Position numbers and translations under genes: made by a program. A DNA stretch of 64,000 bases from Heliocidaris tuberculata (taxonomy: Eukaryota; Echinodermata; Echinoidea; Camarodonta; Echinometridae), in assembly GCA_025618425.1 (NCBI GenBank), contig CM046852.1:2653880-2717879 (forward strand), read 5' to 3'. The notes beneath the pieces were generated by a model. That model worked only from the letters and a program-made list of their open reading frames with translations. It had not been told where the DNA came from and searched no databases. Positions 1 to 10,370 of this stretch are shown piece after piece (positions within the stretch are counted from its first letter, which is position 1; each line of letters begins with the position of its first letter).

Positions 1-1255
1 ACAAACACACTTAGTAAATTTTAGTGATACATGTACACATTTTACAGCAATGAAGAATTATTCACTAAATATCATCTATATTATCTCCTCCCATCCCTGA
101 GATAACAATTCGCAAGTGTTTACATCATCACGAGTTATAAATCACAAATCACAAAAGAACACAAAAAAGGGAAAGTTCCTTAGATTCAGGAGTTCACAAT
201 CAAGGCCGATCAACAACAGTACCAATACCAGTTTTGCTGAAAATTCACAGGATTTAACAATCAACCACAGCATCTACTCATTAGGCAAAATAAATAAGTT
301 TTGTATCACAAAACTAGTCATGGTGCAATGTATCAGATTCAAGCGTTCCCAATCAACAACAAGAAAAAATATATCAAAAGTCCTCGGAGAAAACAAACCT
401 CCTCCCCCCCCCCCCCCCCAAGCACCTGTCATTACCTTTGAATTTCGTGACTTTGACCTTTTTGTTGACTCTGACAGACCTTTGACCTTTTGTGTGACTT
501 TAAGTCTTGACCTTCACAACTTTAACCTTTATATGGACACATGAAGTTCACTTCTTGCGATGTACAACCATAGGGTAGGTGTAGGGAATACCAGACCCTT
601 AAGCACGTTTGCATAATTTGCATAAACATGAACACAGACACACACTAGTAAGGTTTACCAATGCTTTCAGCAACTCTTTTTATTTCTCAGGGTACCGAAA
701 TAATGACAAAAATTTGTTTACCTAATGAAATAATCTCCTTAATGACGTCATAGGTAAATGGTCCATTATTCCCTACCCATGAAAGTAATACGAGACCGCT
801 ACATTTTCAACCGAAATCTCAAATATTTGTTGAGGAAAATGATATTTCGTTGGAAATGTAAATACCAATAAAGAATTGTTTTTTGGAGAGTATGTTTTGG
901 TTTCATCAAAATCTGTTGCAATTTTAACCAAAGATTTTATAGCATTTATCATCGGATAAATTTAATTACCATTTAAACGGCATTCAACATGTTCAATGTG
1001 CCGTTACTTCTGCCTCCGGCAACTTTACGTTTTGTTGTTGATGATTTTAAGTACATCAATACTGAACAATTGACAATGATAATTTTAAAGATTACAGAGA
1101 GTTGTAAAATGACATTGAAATACGTCTTAAAAAGAAAGATGTAAAATGACGTTAAAACAACTTAACACATCCAACCAAACTCTAGTAATCTCGCGGCCGA
1201 ACGGAGCGAACGGGCCCGCCCGGCCCGTGCCCCGGCCACGGCGGGGATGCATGTC
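1..1255. other. Intergenic AT-rich stretch without a recognisable gene
   Basis: No convincing exon is seen on either strand. A run of C lies at about 403-419. Positions 430-540 hold a degenerate repeat of TGACCTTT/TTTGACCTT-like words. Positions about 1190-1256 are strikingly GC-rich compared with their surroundings and end at the target site of the hAT element that follows. The 142-codon open frame at 116-544 is low-complexity and shows no domain. Confidence 0.6.
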
Positions 1256-1263
1256 CCCACTAC

Positions 1264-1992
1264 CAGTGGCGGCACCAGGATTTTTAAAGTGGGGGGGGGG
1301 GCAAATGGGGGGCAAAAGAAAATGTTGGGGGGGCAAGGGCGGACAAAAAAAATTTGACACTTTTTGTAGTGAAAATGTACAGAATATTCGGCTATAAACC
1401 TACCCAGATATGAGGACATTTTGAGCATCTAGCTGAACTGCCCGATTATAAAGAGGTGTTAGTTATATACTGCGAGTGAGCGAAGCGAGTGAGCAAAAAT
1501 TTTGACATTTTTCGTAGTAAAAATGTACAGAAATTACATATTCGGCTATAAAACTACCCCAATATGAGGAAATTTGATCATCTCACGGCCTGATTATGTG
1601 GTGGGAGTTATAGGCCTGTATTGCGAGCGAGCGAAGCGAGCGAGCAAAAATTTTGACACTATTATAGTGGAAATGTACAGAAATTATTCAGCTATAAAAC
1701 TACCCAAATATGAGGATATTTACACGAGCTGAGCGAACAAATTTGCCACATGCCCCCCCCCCCCACCTTGATGCCGCCACTGCTTTCCAAGTTTCCGTTT
1801 TCTTTCTTTTTCCTTCTTTTCTCCATTCCTTTTTCACTTTTTTCTTTCCTTTTCTTTTCTTTTTCATTTTCCACCCTTTTATTTTTTTTCACTCCGAAAA
1901 TTATTGGGGCGGCAACTGGGGGGGCAAAGCTTCTGACTGGGGGGGGGGGCAAATGCCCCCCATGCCCCCCCCCCCCCTTGGTGCCGCCACTG
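1264..1992. mobile_element. Non-autonomous hAT-like element, 729 bp, 8-bp TSD CCCACTAC
   Basis: The element starts with CAGTGGCGGCACC and ends with the inverse GGTGCCGCCACTG. It is flanked by identical 8-bp direct repeats CCCACTAC at 1256-1263 and 1993-2000. CAGTG-type ends with an 8-bp duplication are the hallmark of hAT transposons. No transposase is present. Both ends carry long G (or C) runs with GGGGGGCAAA words. A second, similar right end (GATGCCGCCACTG) at about 1771-1783 suggests a composite or a nested relative. Confidence 0.8.
1345..1735 (+). repeat. Tandem repeat of about 145-150 bp, three diverged copies, inside the hAT element
   Basis: Three consecutive units share the words AAAATTTTGACA, AAAATGTACAGAA, GGCTATAAA and CTACCC.A.ATGAGGA. 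Two of the junctions carry a palindromic GAGCGAAGCGAG motif (about 1475-1495 and 1623-1645). The copies are diverged, so the array is not recent. It forms the interior of the 1264-1992 element. Confidence 0.7.
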
Positions 1993-2369
1993 CCCACTAC
2001 TTAATCAACTGCACTAGCGCCGAAAGTTTTTATCAATTAACCTGCAGCAGAGCTGCATTTATATATTTGGGCCAAGCAAAAATTATTTACCTATATGGAT
2101 ACTTGTGCTTTGGTATTGTCTAGAATGACGAGTTGCCTCGAATGAGTGACTTGAAGTTGAATGATGCCGCGTGCAGCCTGCCTCCTCGAGGGTTGCAAGC
2201 ATAGTTGCAAGACAGCGTACGTACGATCAAAAGTCGCATGCATAAACCTATGCGTGCCGCGCCGCATATCTGATCTGGAATGGCAGTACAGTACTTAGGC
2301 CTACTTTGCGACGGAGAATGAAACAATGGGTAATGAATAGGGCCTACGCAGTATCTTGCATGATCAGGT

Positions 2370-2434
2370 CGGCAGAATTTCTTGGGGGGGAAAAAAAAAA
2401 AAAAAAAAAAAAAAACGCCAAGAAAGACGGCGCC

Positions 2435-2499
<65 letters not shown>

Positions 2500-2560
2500 G
2501 CGCCAAAAAGGGGGGGGGGGGGGGGTCCGGACCCCCGCGACCCCCCCCCTGGATCCGCCT
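2370..2560. repeat. Homopolymer-rich repeat remnant (poly-A, poly-G, poly-C)
   Basis: A poly-A tract of more than 100 bases with a short interruption is followed by runs of G and C and the word GGATCCGCCTATGG. The same layout of a G run, an A-rich tract, a C run and a (T/G)CCGCC-type end occurs at several other places in this window. It is probably a decayed mobile element of the same broad type as 1264-1992. Homopolymer lengths may be inexact in the assembly. The reading frames here (poly-Lys, poly-Phe) are not genes. Confidence 0.5.
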
Positions 2561-2910
2561 ATGGTTAACAATTCCGAACATTTGTTGAATTACTCCAAAT
2601 GTTCTTTATCCTGAAGGTTCGTCTATACAAAGGTTCCTATATACAGAAAATGAAATAGGGTTCTTTTCACTTTCGGAATAACGAACCTTTCGGATTAAGG
2701 AATCTAAGGAATCATGAACCTTCAATAAAAACGTTATCATAGAGGCCTCGCGGCGGATCTGAGATTGTCAGAAAAGGGGAGGGGCGAAAAGTTTGAAGGG
2801 GAAAGGCCACCATTTTGGGCGGAGGAGCCTGGGGAATGGGAACATAAACAGGGACATATAAGCCCTCGCACACTCACTCAGTGGGGGGGGGGGGGTGGTT
2901 TAAAAGGCCA
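2561..2910. other. Intergenic stretch, nothing recognised
   Basis: The stretch holds scattered GGTTC/GAACC words at 2615-2740 and a G run at about 2882-2895. No exon, RNA gene or defined element could be supported. Confidence 0.5.
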
Positions 2911-3350
2911 TAGCTAATTGAGAGAGATAGTTATGTCACCGGAAGTTACTCCTGATTGGTCAGTCGTTCCATGGAGCCTCAAAATAGTTCCCTCCCACAG
3001 AGGATGTACGTGGAAGGGAACTCTGTGTATAACTGGGGTATTACAGACCTGTATCAATCAAATATGATTATTTGGGGCGCCGACATTTGCTCCTGCGACA
3101 TTTTCTCAACAGTCCATATCTCGATAGGTCAAAGGTTAAGGTTAAGGTCAAGGTCATGATTTGTTTTTTTGTTCAGGACAATGTTAAGATTAGAATTAGG
3201 GTTAGGTTTAGGTTTAGGATTAGCATGGCAAAGTTAGACCGGAGCAATTGTCGCAGGAGCAAATGTCATACATTCGATTATTTACATCTGTTCGGAGCCC
3301 TATGATTTAACCTATGACCGACGGTCACAATTATCGCTCTCGATACGCTA
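2911..3350. mobile_element. MITE with TAGCGTATTGAGAGAGATAG-type ends, interrupted by another MITE
   Basis: The left end TAGCTAATTGAGAGAGATAG and the inverse right end ...CGCTCTCGATACGCTA match the compact 180-bp element at 17271-17450, whose ends are nearly identical. Its interior words (CATGGAGC, AGTTCCCT) also match that copy. The present copy is longer because a second inverted-repeat element (3082-3267) has landed in it. Confidence 0.65.
3082..3267. mobile_element. Nested 186-bp MITE with perfect 19-bp TIRs
   Basis: The left end GACATTTGCTCCTGCGACA (3082-3100) is the exact reverse complement of 3249-3267. The interior (about 3128-3232) is a degenerate telomere-like tract with words such as GGTTAAGG and TTAGGGTTAGG. 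It lies inside the element at 2911-3350, so it is the younger insertion. No clear target duplication was found. Confidence 0.75.
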
Positions 3351-3482
3351 TGAGAAGAGCACGCGGCTCCTTAGATCCGCCTATGAAAGGCATTATAAAC
3401 TAGCCTATACTAGGCTATCCAAAGTCCTCGAGTTAATATCGCATAATGTATTTATTGAAATAGGGGGGGGAATTAAACTTAC

Positions 3483-3618
3483 CGCCACAGTCTCGTGCTT
3501 TGAATAGCTTCACCACGTGGTTGAAGTTAAAAATAGTGAATGCCTGGGCTGATCCACAAAGCATTCCAATGGAAAACAGCAGAAAAATCGAAACCGTAGA
3601 CATCATTGTCGCTGTCAT
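3483..3618 (-). CDS. GM2-activator-like protein, exon 1 only (partial gene)
   Basis: The ATG at 3616-3618 (-) opens a 45-codon exon encoding MTATMMSTVSIFLLFSIGML, then a CGSAQA signal-cleavage-like stretch, and ends ...KARDCGG. The donor GTAAGT follows directly. The exon ends in phase 1 after a D-C-G-G motif, exactly as in exon 1 of the complete gene at 12871, where the motif is TATDCGG before GTGAGT. The first conserved cysteine of GM2 activator sits in this motif. Three further in-frame upstream Met codons (to 3681) would give a 66-codon version; I chose the one that starts a clean signal peptide. The remaining exons should lie to the left (minus-strand direction), but none was found between 1 and 3483, so they are either beyond the window edge or lost. 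It is divergent (head-to-head) to the intact paralogue, about 9 kb away. Confidence 0.65.
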
Positions 3619-3994
3619 GTGGAAGAAATTAGATGAAAAAAACAACAACCAACATATAATGCTAAGGAATATCATCATCACAGTTTTGCAGAAAAGATTC
3701 CATTTCTCCCCCTTCCTTTGAAAAATATAATTATTATTATTTCGATCAGCTTATAATGGCGCCTCAGCTTACGACCCCTGTTTGAAGCCACCTCCCAGTT
3801 ATTTCCATCATCACGCTGAATGATTAATAATCAAATCTTTCAGATAAGTTTTTCAAGCATTATAAACGATGGATCATGCACATTTCAACAACTTTATACT
3901 CACTTTAAAGCGATGAAATAAAAATTATGTTCATGTACATATAGTTTCAGTGTTTCATTTCATTGTAAGCATGACCAAATATCCATTTTTTATT

Positions 3995-4039
<45 letters not shown>

Positions 4040-4116
4040 TTTTTTTTTGGGGGGGGTATTTAATATGTCTTACTCTTTCAAATCGTCAGGACCAAGATGT
4101 AAAACAGACGGAATTA
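3619..4116. other. Presumed 5' flank of the minus-strand GM2-activator-like exon
   Basis: No coding sequence is seen. A (TTTA)n microsatellite lies at about 3990-4037, followed by T and G runs to 4056. No promoter motif could be assigned with confidence. Confidence 0.4.
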
Positions 4117-4667
4117 ACCTCGCTAGTCATAAGGACCGCTATTCATAAGGACCACTTATTCAGCAAACCGCTATCCATAACGCATGAATAGCGGTTTTGT
4201 ACGAATAGCGATCCTTCTGAATAGCGAGCAAACCATAGACAATTTCCCTCGCTATTCATAAGGACATCCATTCATAAGGACCACTATTCATAACTACTCA
4301 TAAGGACCGCTATTCATAAGGTCCACTTATTCATCAAACCGCTATCCATAACGCATGAATAGCGGTTTTGTATGAATAGCGATCCTTCTGAATAGCGAGC
4401 AAACCATAGACAATTTTCCTCGCTATTCATAAGGACATCCATTCATAAGGACCACTACTCATAACTACTCATAAGGACCGCTATTCATAAGGACCACTTA
4501 TTCATCAAACCGCTATCCATAACGCATGAATAGCGGTTTTGTACGAATAGCGGTCCTTCTGAATAGCGAGCAAACCATAGACAATTTTCCTCGCTATTCA
4601 TAAGGACATCCATTCATAAGGACCACTATTCATAACTGCTCATAAGGACCGCTATTCATAGCGCGTG
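4117..4667. repeat. Tandem array of about 172-bp units built on GCTATTCATAAGGACC
   Basis: Three units begin at about 4247, 4421 and 4590, and a partial unit precedes them. Each contains the direct motif CGCTATTCATAAGGACC and its inverse (GAATAGCGGT, TATGAATAGCGA), so the units are internally palindromic. The array is cut by the TTAA element at 4668, and its terminal portion resumes at 6180-6213 (TGAATAGCGG..TATGAATAGCGAGCGG). The array therefore predates that insertion. Confidence 0.8.
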
Positions 4668-6179
4668 TTAAAGGGCAATCCAACCTTGGTAATAAGATGA
4701 TTTGTGTGAAAGCAGAAAAATAAGAAAAACAGGATGGTGAAAGTTTGAAAGAAATCGGACAAGGATTAAGAAAGTTATGGATGTTTGAAAAATGAGATCA
4801 CTACATCTATGTGAATCTCAAATCGGCAATTTGGTGAGTCAATTGTGACATTTTTGTGGACAACTCTCCCATTTGTCGTACACAAAAATATCATTAATTT
4901 GCGGTTTTCTTCGAGGCGCTTTTACCCTCGGGGCAGTACTCAAAATATATTGGAGATAGCATATTGTTATAGGTCCTCATGAGCGAAAAGATCCTACTGA
5001 GTAATGTACACTCTTAAAAAAGTTGGGCCAAAAAATGCCCAATTTTTAACCAACACTGGGCAACATATTGTCCACACAACTTTTGGTTAAAATTTGCCCA
5101 ACTGATGTTGGGCAATCCATTTACTATGTTGTTGGGCAAATTAAATTGCCCATCAGTTGGTGACCCATTAGATTTTACCCAACTCTACAATTGCCCAACT
5201 GTTGGTTATATTCTCAGTTGGGTAATTATTGCCCAACCAATCTTACCCAATAGGATTGCCCAACCCTCTATTTGTTCAGCTGTTTGGTAACAAATATCAT
5301 GTGGTTGGGCAAATTCAGCTGCCCAATTTATTGTTTCCTTTTTCCTCCAACCTATAGGTTAAAAAAAATGAAATCTGCTTGTTACGTCCTTCTGGGTTTT
5401 AACCTAATCAATCCTATCCTATCCTATTTTAAGCTATCCTATCCTATATCTTAACCTATCCTATCCTAGTTCTATCATATGCAGTTAGTGCAAACTAGTG
5501 CAAGCTCTTATATACCCCTTATATTTTTTTATGCATTCGGTGACAGTTAGTAAATCGGGCCACCCCAAACCATACGCTACTAAAAATTCATGAATATTCA
5601 TATAAGTGTTTTCCCCAATATTGGATAAAAATATTTACCACAAGTTGGGCAAAAGCGAATTTCTAACCAACCATCAGTTACCCAACAAAATTTACCCAAC
5701 TGGCAAAGGAAATGTGACAAAATTACACAACTACAGGGCAACAAGTACCCAACCCATAATTACCAAATACTGTTGGTAAATATATGCCCAATATTTAGGT
5801 AAAAAGTATTGACCAATATTGGTTACACCACTCGAGTGTCCAGTTGGTTAATAATAGCCCAGAATTGGGAATATTTTTAACCAACCAGCAGTTACCCAAC
5901 TAAATTTACCCAACATTTTAAGAGTGTATTTTGAAAAAAAGTGACATTTTAGTCATTTTGTGTGTTAGAGCGAATGGGAGAGTTGTCCACAGCTACATCA
6001 CAGTGACATTACCTATTCAGCCAATTTGAAATTCCCATATGCATAGTGATTACAACTTTCAAAAACTCATAACTTTCTTATTGCTTGTCCGATTTCGTTC
6101 AAACTTTCACCAATCTGCTTCTCTGATTTTTCCTCTTTCTTTCAAAGCAACTTGCTATTAAGGTTGGATTTCCCTTTAA
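4668..6179. mobile_element. TTAA-target DNA element with imperfect TIRs of about 220 bp
   Basis: TTAA at 4668-4671 and 6176-6179 flanks ends AGGGCAATCCAACCTT and AAGGTTGGATTTCCCT. The inverted repeat continues inward for about 220 bp with recurrent matches (GGTGAAAGTTTGAA, GAAATCGGACAAG, AAGAAAGTTATG, GTGGACAACTCTCCCATT). A TTAA target is used by piggyBac and Kolobok-type transposons; the AGGG end is not the CCY(T) start typical of piggyBac. No transposase is present. A second element (5009-5926) occupies its centre. It interrupts the GCTATTCATA array. Confidence 0.8.
5009..5926. mobile_element. Nested 918-bp element with CACTCTTAAAA TIRs and TA target, filled with TTGGGCA motifs
   Basis: The ends CACTCTTAAAA (5009-5019) and TTTTAAGAGTG (5916-5926) are perfect inverted repeats flanked by TA. 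The interior contains dozens of copies of GTTGGGCAA, TTGCCCAAC, TTACCCAAC and TTAACCAAC-type words in both orientations. A unique stretch in the middle (about 5340-5630) includes TATCCTATCCTA repeats. The TA target suggests a Tc1/mariner-like or similar mover. No transposase frame exists, so it is non-autonomous. Confidence 0.75.
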
Positions 6180-6213
6180 ATGAATAGCGGTTCGTATGAA
6201 TAGCGAGCGGACC

Positions 6214-6596
6214 CGAAACAGACTACATGTTTTTCGGATTTTTCCTGTGTATATCTGATCCTTGTCATCCTGATTAAATATTTTGATTAAAAAAAAATGT
6301 ATATCAAAATGATTTGTTTTAATAGGTAAATTGATATTGATATTCCAGGACCAGAAGGGTGTTTGTTAATTCACATCATCAGAGTTAACACTACCCTGGC
6401 TCTCTATATACAGACTTCTAGAAATCAAGCTACTGTGACGATCTGTTCTAAACGCTGCAGGGCTTTTCTTCTCATTATGTCAATAATATTTTAAAAATAT
6501 ACATAATAAAAAACAAAACAAAAAAACATATTTTGATTAAGTTTTTTTTATAATGTTTATGTACTATATTTGTTATGCATGTGTTTCTTTGTTAAG
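6214..6596. other. AT-rich stretch, possibly the body of a retroposon 3' region
   Basis: No exon is recognised. It precedes a long hairpin and an (AAAC)n-tailed end at 6759-6787, so part of it may belong to the same element. Confidence 0.35.
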
Positions 6597-6663
6597 TCAA
6601 ATGACCCCATGGAAGAACAGTGGCACTTACATAGTTCCACTGTTCTTCCATGGGGTCCTTTGA
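6597..6663. repeat. Long perfect-type hairpin with a 13-nt loop
   Basis: 6597-6623 and 6637-6663 are inverted repeats with one mismatch (core CCCCATGGAAGAACAGTGG against CCACTGTTCTTCCATGGGG), separated by a loop CACTTACATAGTT. Weaker pairing continues outward (TTTCTTTGTTAAG against CATAATAAAGAAA). It stands upstream of GGAAATAAAAACAAACAAAC, so it may be a structured 3' UTR of a LINE/SINE-type element or a tiny MITE. Confidence 0.7.
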
Positions 6664-6790
6664 CATAATAAAGAAATAGGCTATCCGCCATGCAGATATA
6701 CATAATTATATATTCTCATTTACCATGTATATTTTAACTTGTAATGTTGTTATGGAAATAAAAACAAACAAACAAACAAACAAACAAATA
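6664..6790 (+). repeat. Retroposon-like 3' end with (AAAC)n tail
   Basis: The sequence ends in GTTATGGAAATAAAAACAAA and further CAAA repeats (about 6759-6787). Short tandem tails after an AATAAA-like signal are typical of non-LTR retroposon 3' ends. The source family is not identified. Confidence 0.4.
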
Positions 6791-9470
6791 CTTATTAAAC
6801 GTTAAGAAAAAAAATCGCGACTTCACTGAACACTGCTGAAGATTAAATTACAAAGTGTCATTTCATGATCATGATTATAGCAAACGTATCCAACAGGAAC
6901 CCCAGTATAACCAATGTGACATTGGAAATGTCACCAAATGAATGGACACATTAAGGAGTGTTATAACTATATTTAAAAAAAAAGCATTACCTTTTGCGAC
7001 TGATTTCTTTAGGAAACTAAAACTTGTACAGAAAACAGGAAATGACTCATTGCCTATTTGTAATGTCACATAGAGAATAACGTTATGAAGACAAAGTTCT
7101 CTTTTGAGCAATCAAAAATAATAATTATTACAGTTGCTTGAAGCTTTGACACATATTTTCAACCAGTTTTAGGTATACATGTATAAAGTATTCCTGAGCA
7201 CATTTCAAACACAGAACATTTCAAGATGCTTAGTACATTACGTTTTTTTAAAGTGACGATTACATGACTGTATTTCAAGTAAGAAAAAAAAAAAGAAGCA
7301 GAGTAGACCTATCAAATTTTCAAACGAACATTTGAACCTTTCTCAAATAACGATATCCTTTACCCTAGTTTAGATAGAATGTCATGAACTATATCAAATA
7401 TAACATTCAATACCTTACCTCGTATTAGTTGAAATCTTCTTGTTAAACGGTTGAGATCACCTTTCGAGTAGTTGACTCTATATACTTATCTTCAGTCCAC
7501 CACGGCCAGAGAGAAAATAGGACAGGAGTTCAGTTGATTCGACCGCACGTGGATGGATTACGCTGGTAGTAACGAGTTTCATCTGTTTTTCATTTATCTG
7601 GGAGTGTAGCTACGCCAGGGCACATGCCCCCCCCCTCTCCATCATCGAATGTTGAAAACAGAAAAAGAGAAAATGATTTTTTTTTTAAGGGAGAGGGGAA
7701 AGGGGCGTGAAAAGAAACTCCTTCCCGCACCCTCTTCTGTTGGTGGCGTCATCACTCGCTTGTAGACGAGCGCCCCCATAATCATAGTACCCCCTTATTT
7801 TCTGGACCCACTACGCCATTCGATTTCCTAGAATGAGTTATGAGAAACTGTTCGAGGCTTTGATTCGTATATCTTTGAGCCCCTTGTATTTGTTTAATAC
7901 AAGAGGACTTATCTGCTTTCTCGTGATTATTTGAAAACTTTGTTTTCCCCATATAAGGTCAAATATTGAAGCTGCTGATACTCTGCTATGAAAAATCGAA
8001 CCTTTTACTTAATTTTCTTAATTAAATTAAGTTAAGAAATTGCGTTGATTATAAAAATATCACTGACTATACGCATTTACGTAGATAGCAGTTGAAAAAG
8101 AAGTGCAATTTTCATAAACTTTTAGTAGATTTTACATAGATCATAAAAGTATTTACACTAGGGAACAAGGAGAGCTCCTTTGAAAATTCAATCTAAACAA
8201 CATACGTATCTAAGTAATTATGTTTTAGAACCTGAGAACAGTGTCTCTACAATATCCAACCTACAGGACATCGCATGTAAGAAAAGATGATTAAAAAAAA
8301 AAATTTTTTTTAGAAAGCAAGGGTGTAAGTCCTAGGGGAGAAAAAGAGACATTAAAGGATAGAATGATATGCAGTAATATCATGTACTTTATGTATTATA
8401 TATTATTTTGTCAAAATAATTTAATTTGTCAAACTTTCATTGCTTCACAGCGTGTGACTTTTTTTGACTTGATGACATCGTCAAACTTTCATACATCTGT
8501 GTTGGTGTTTACTTGGGGGGAATTGGGGACGTCCCCTGCTATTTGTTTTGGCAGATAGAATGCTAACCATCCAGAGAACCAGCATGTAGTCTGTTCGTTA
8601 AAATATTGAGGTATATAGCCAACATGTACTAGTATACAGTATCAGAGGATTAGAGTCAGGATGTCCTCTGGATAATTTTACAAGGAAGTCACTGTGGGAG
8701 TCTCATGCACTGTCCCCGAATTATACCCCAGTTAAATACATCCATGGCGTATCCAGCATTTGGGGGAGTTAGGCAACTTGGATACATACATTCCGCCTAC
8801 CCCTCCCCCGCGTTCAGCACTTTCTGACCACGCTTTATCTTTTATCGTATGACAATTTCCCTGGCTCATTTCCAAGAACCATCATTTGCAACAAAGTGAA
8901 ACAGCAATTATAAATTTTGTCAAAAATTAAATAATAATAATAAAAAAAAAAGAATCACAAAAAAGAAATCACAAAACTTGGTAAGCTTTTGTTTGGGGGA
9001 GGGGGAATCTCCCTCTGAGAAAGAAAAAATTATTTTGCAGACATAAACCTTTGTCAATCTACATTATAGAAGGCGTTAATCGTATCATTGGCGTCAATAT
9101 TCAAAATAAAAGGAAAAGCGCCTCGCAACTTAGACAACACTAACAACAACGTCAACAGCAACAAAAAAATAACAAACAACACATTTCATTCCCTTTATGG
9201 TTATCAATATTTTCAATTTAATTTTATAGTAGCTATTTAAATAGGGTCCTTTTCACCGGATACAAAGAGCTTTGAGATGTCTTCCCTAGGTCAGCATTTG
9301 AGTTACCAGGCAGTGAAAATTTGATTTCATTGAAGTTTCAGACTAGATATGTCTTCAAAATATGTTTGAATTGCTCAACTGTGGGTGATGATTTAAGATG
9401 AGGAGGGAGCCTGTGCCAGATTTTGACTGAATATTGATGTTGTTATGACTTATGTTTTAAACGAAAGTAT
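6791..9470. other. Intergenic region between the two GM2-activator-like genes
   Basis: No exon is convincing on either strand. At about 7608-7815 there is a G/C-run repeat opening with TAGCTACGCCAGGGCACATG and containing CGCCCCCATAATCATAG. A related copy opens at about 13030 in GM2A intron 1 (GAGCTACGGGGCATGGGGGC). Poly-A or poly-T runs are at about 7278-7290 and 8290-8310. The rest shows nothing distinctive. Confidence 0.4.
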
Positions 9471-9478
9471 GTCTGTGA

Positions 9479-9806
9479 GTGCATATCAGTATAATTCATC
9501 TGAACTTTTGGAAATGAAAATCTTCAGAAAACAAACTTTGATAGGAAGGTTGTAAGAGGATTTGTCAGATGTAGGTCGCCTTGTGACCCCTACTAAAAAC
9601 AATATAACATAAATATTTACGTGTTTGACATTACTTTCTCTACACCTATCCGATGATTTATTATTCTCAATGATTTATCAAAGTTCTTAACAGCATGTTT
9701 CCATCTATAGATACGACCGTGCATATCAGTATAATTCATCCGAACTTTTGGAAATAAAAATCTTCAGAAAGCAAACATTGCTGGGAAGGTTGTCAGAGGA
9801 TTTATG
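9479..9806 (+). repeat. Direct duplication of about 88 bp
   Basis: 9479-9567 and 9719-9806 share GTGCATATCAGTATAATTCATC, GAACTTTTGGAAAT, AAATCTTCAGAAA and GGAAGGTTGT.AGAGGATTT with few mismatches, 240 bp apart. It looks like a local duplication or two copies of a dispersed repeat. Confidence 0.7.
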
Positions 9807-9834
9807 AGTGAAATGGGATGGAAGCTTGACCCAC

Positions 9835-10024
9835 TTATTCATTTATTCATTCATTCATTCATTCATTCGGTCATTCAGTCACTCATTCATTCATCCATTC
9901 TTTTTCATTCATTTATTTTTCCTCTCATTGGATGGAACACTCCAACAGCACAATCACAATGCAGCCCTGTATTCTGTGCAGTGTTTATCTCTCTCTCTCT
10001 CTCTCTCCCTCTCTCTTTCTCTAC

Positions 10025-10094
<70 letters not shown>

Positions 10095-10160
10095 CTACCC
10101 CCCTCTCTCTCTCTCTCTCTCTGTCTATATATATATATATCTCTTTCTCTCTCTCTACCG

Positions 10161-10196
<36 letters not shown>

Positions 10197-10199
10197 CTA

Positions 10200-10260
<61 letters not shown>

Positions 10261-10370
10261 GTATATCTACCCCTCTTTCTCTCTTCCTCCCTCACCCTTT
10301 CTCTCTCTCTCTCTCACTCACTTTCCTCGACCCGTCTCTCTCTCTCACTCTCTCTCTTTGTGTGTCTCTG
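9835..10370. repeat. Microsatellite tract: (TTCA)n, then (CT)n interrupted by (TA)n
   Basis: (ATTC)n runs at about 9838-9905. From 9990 to 10370 there are long CT tracts alternating with four TA blocks (about 10078-10093, 10127-10140, 10189-10197, 10244-10267). The open frames here (Ser/Leu and Tyr/Ile repeats) are artefacts of the repeat. Confidence 0.9.

Noticed and set aside
430..540. Nuclear-receptor DR1-type sites (TGACCTTTGACC-like words)
   Set aside because: The words are part of a degenerate repeat with no associated gene; functional binding cannot be supported.
2120..2588. Frames with poly-Phe or poly-Lys
   Set aside because: Translations of poly-A/T tracts with G/C runs; no coding signature.
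4117..4667. CRISPR-like regularly spaced repeats
   Set aside because: Units are contiguous tandem repeats with palindromic content in a eukaryotic intergenic region; no spacers or cas genes.
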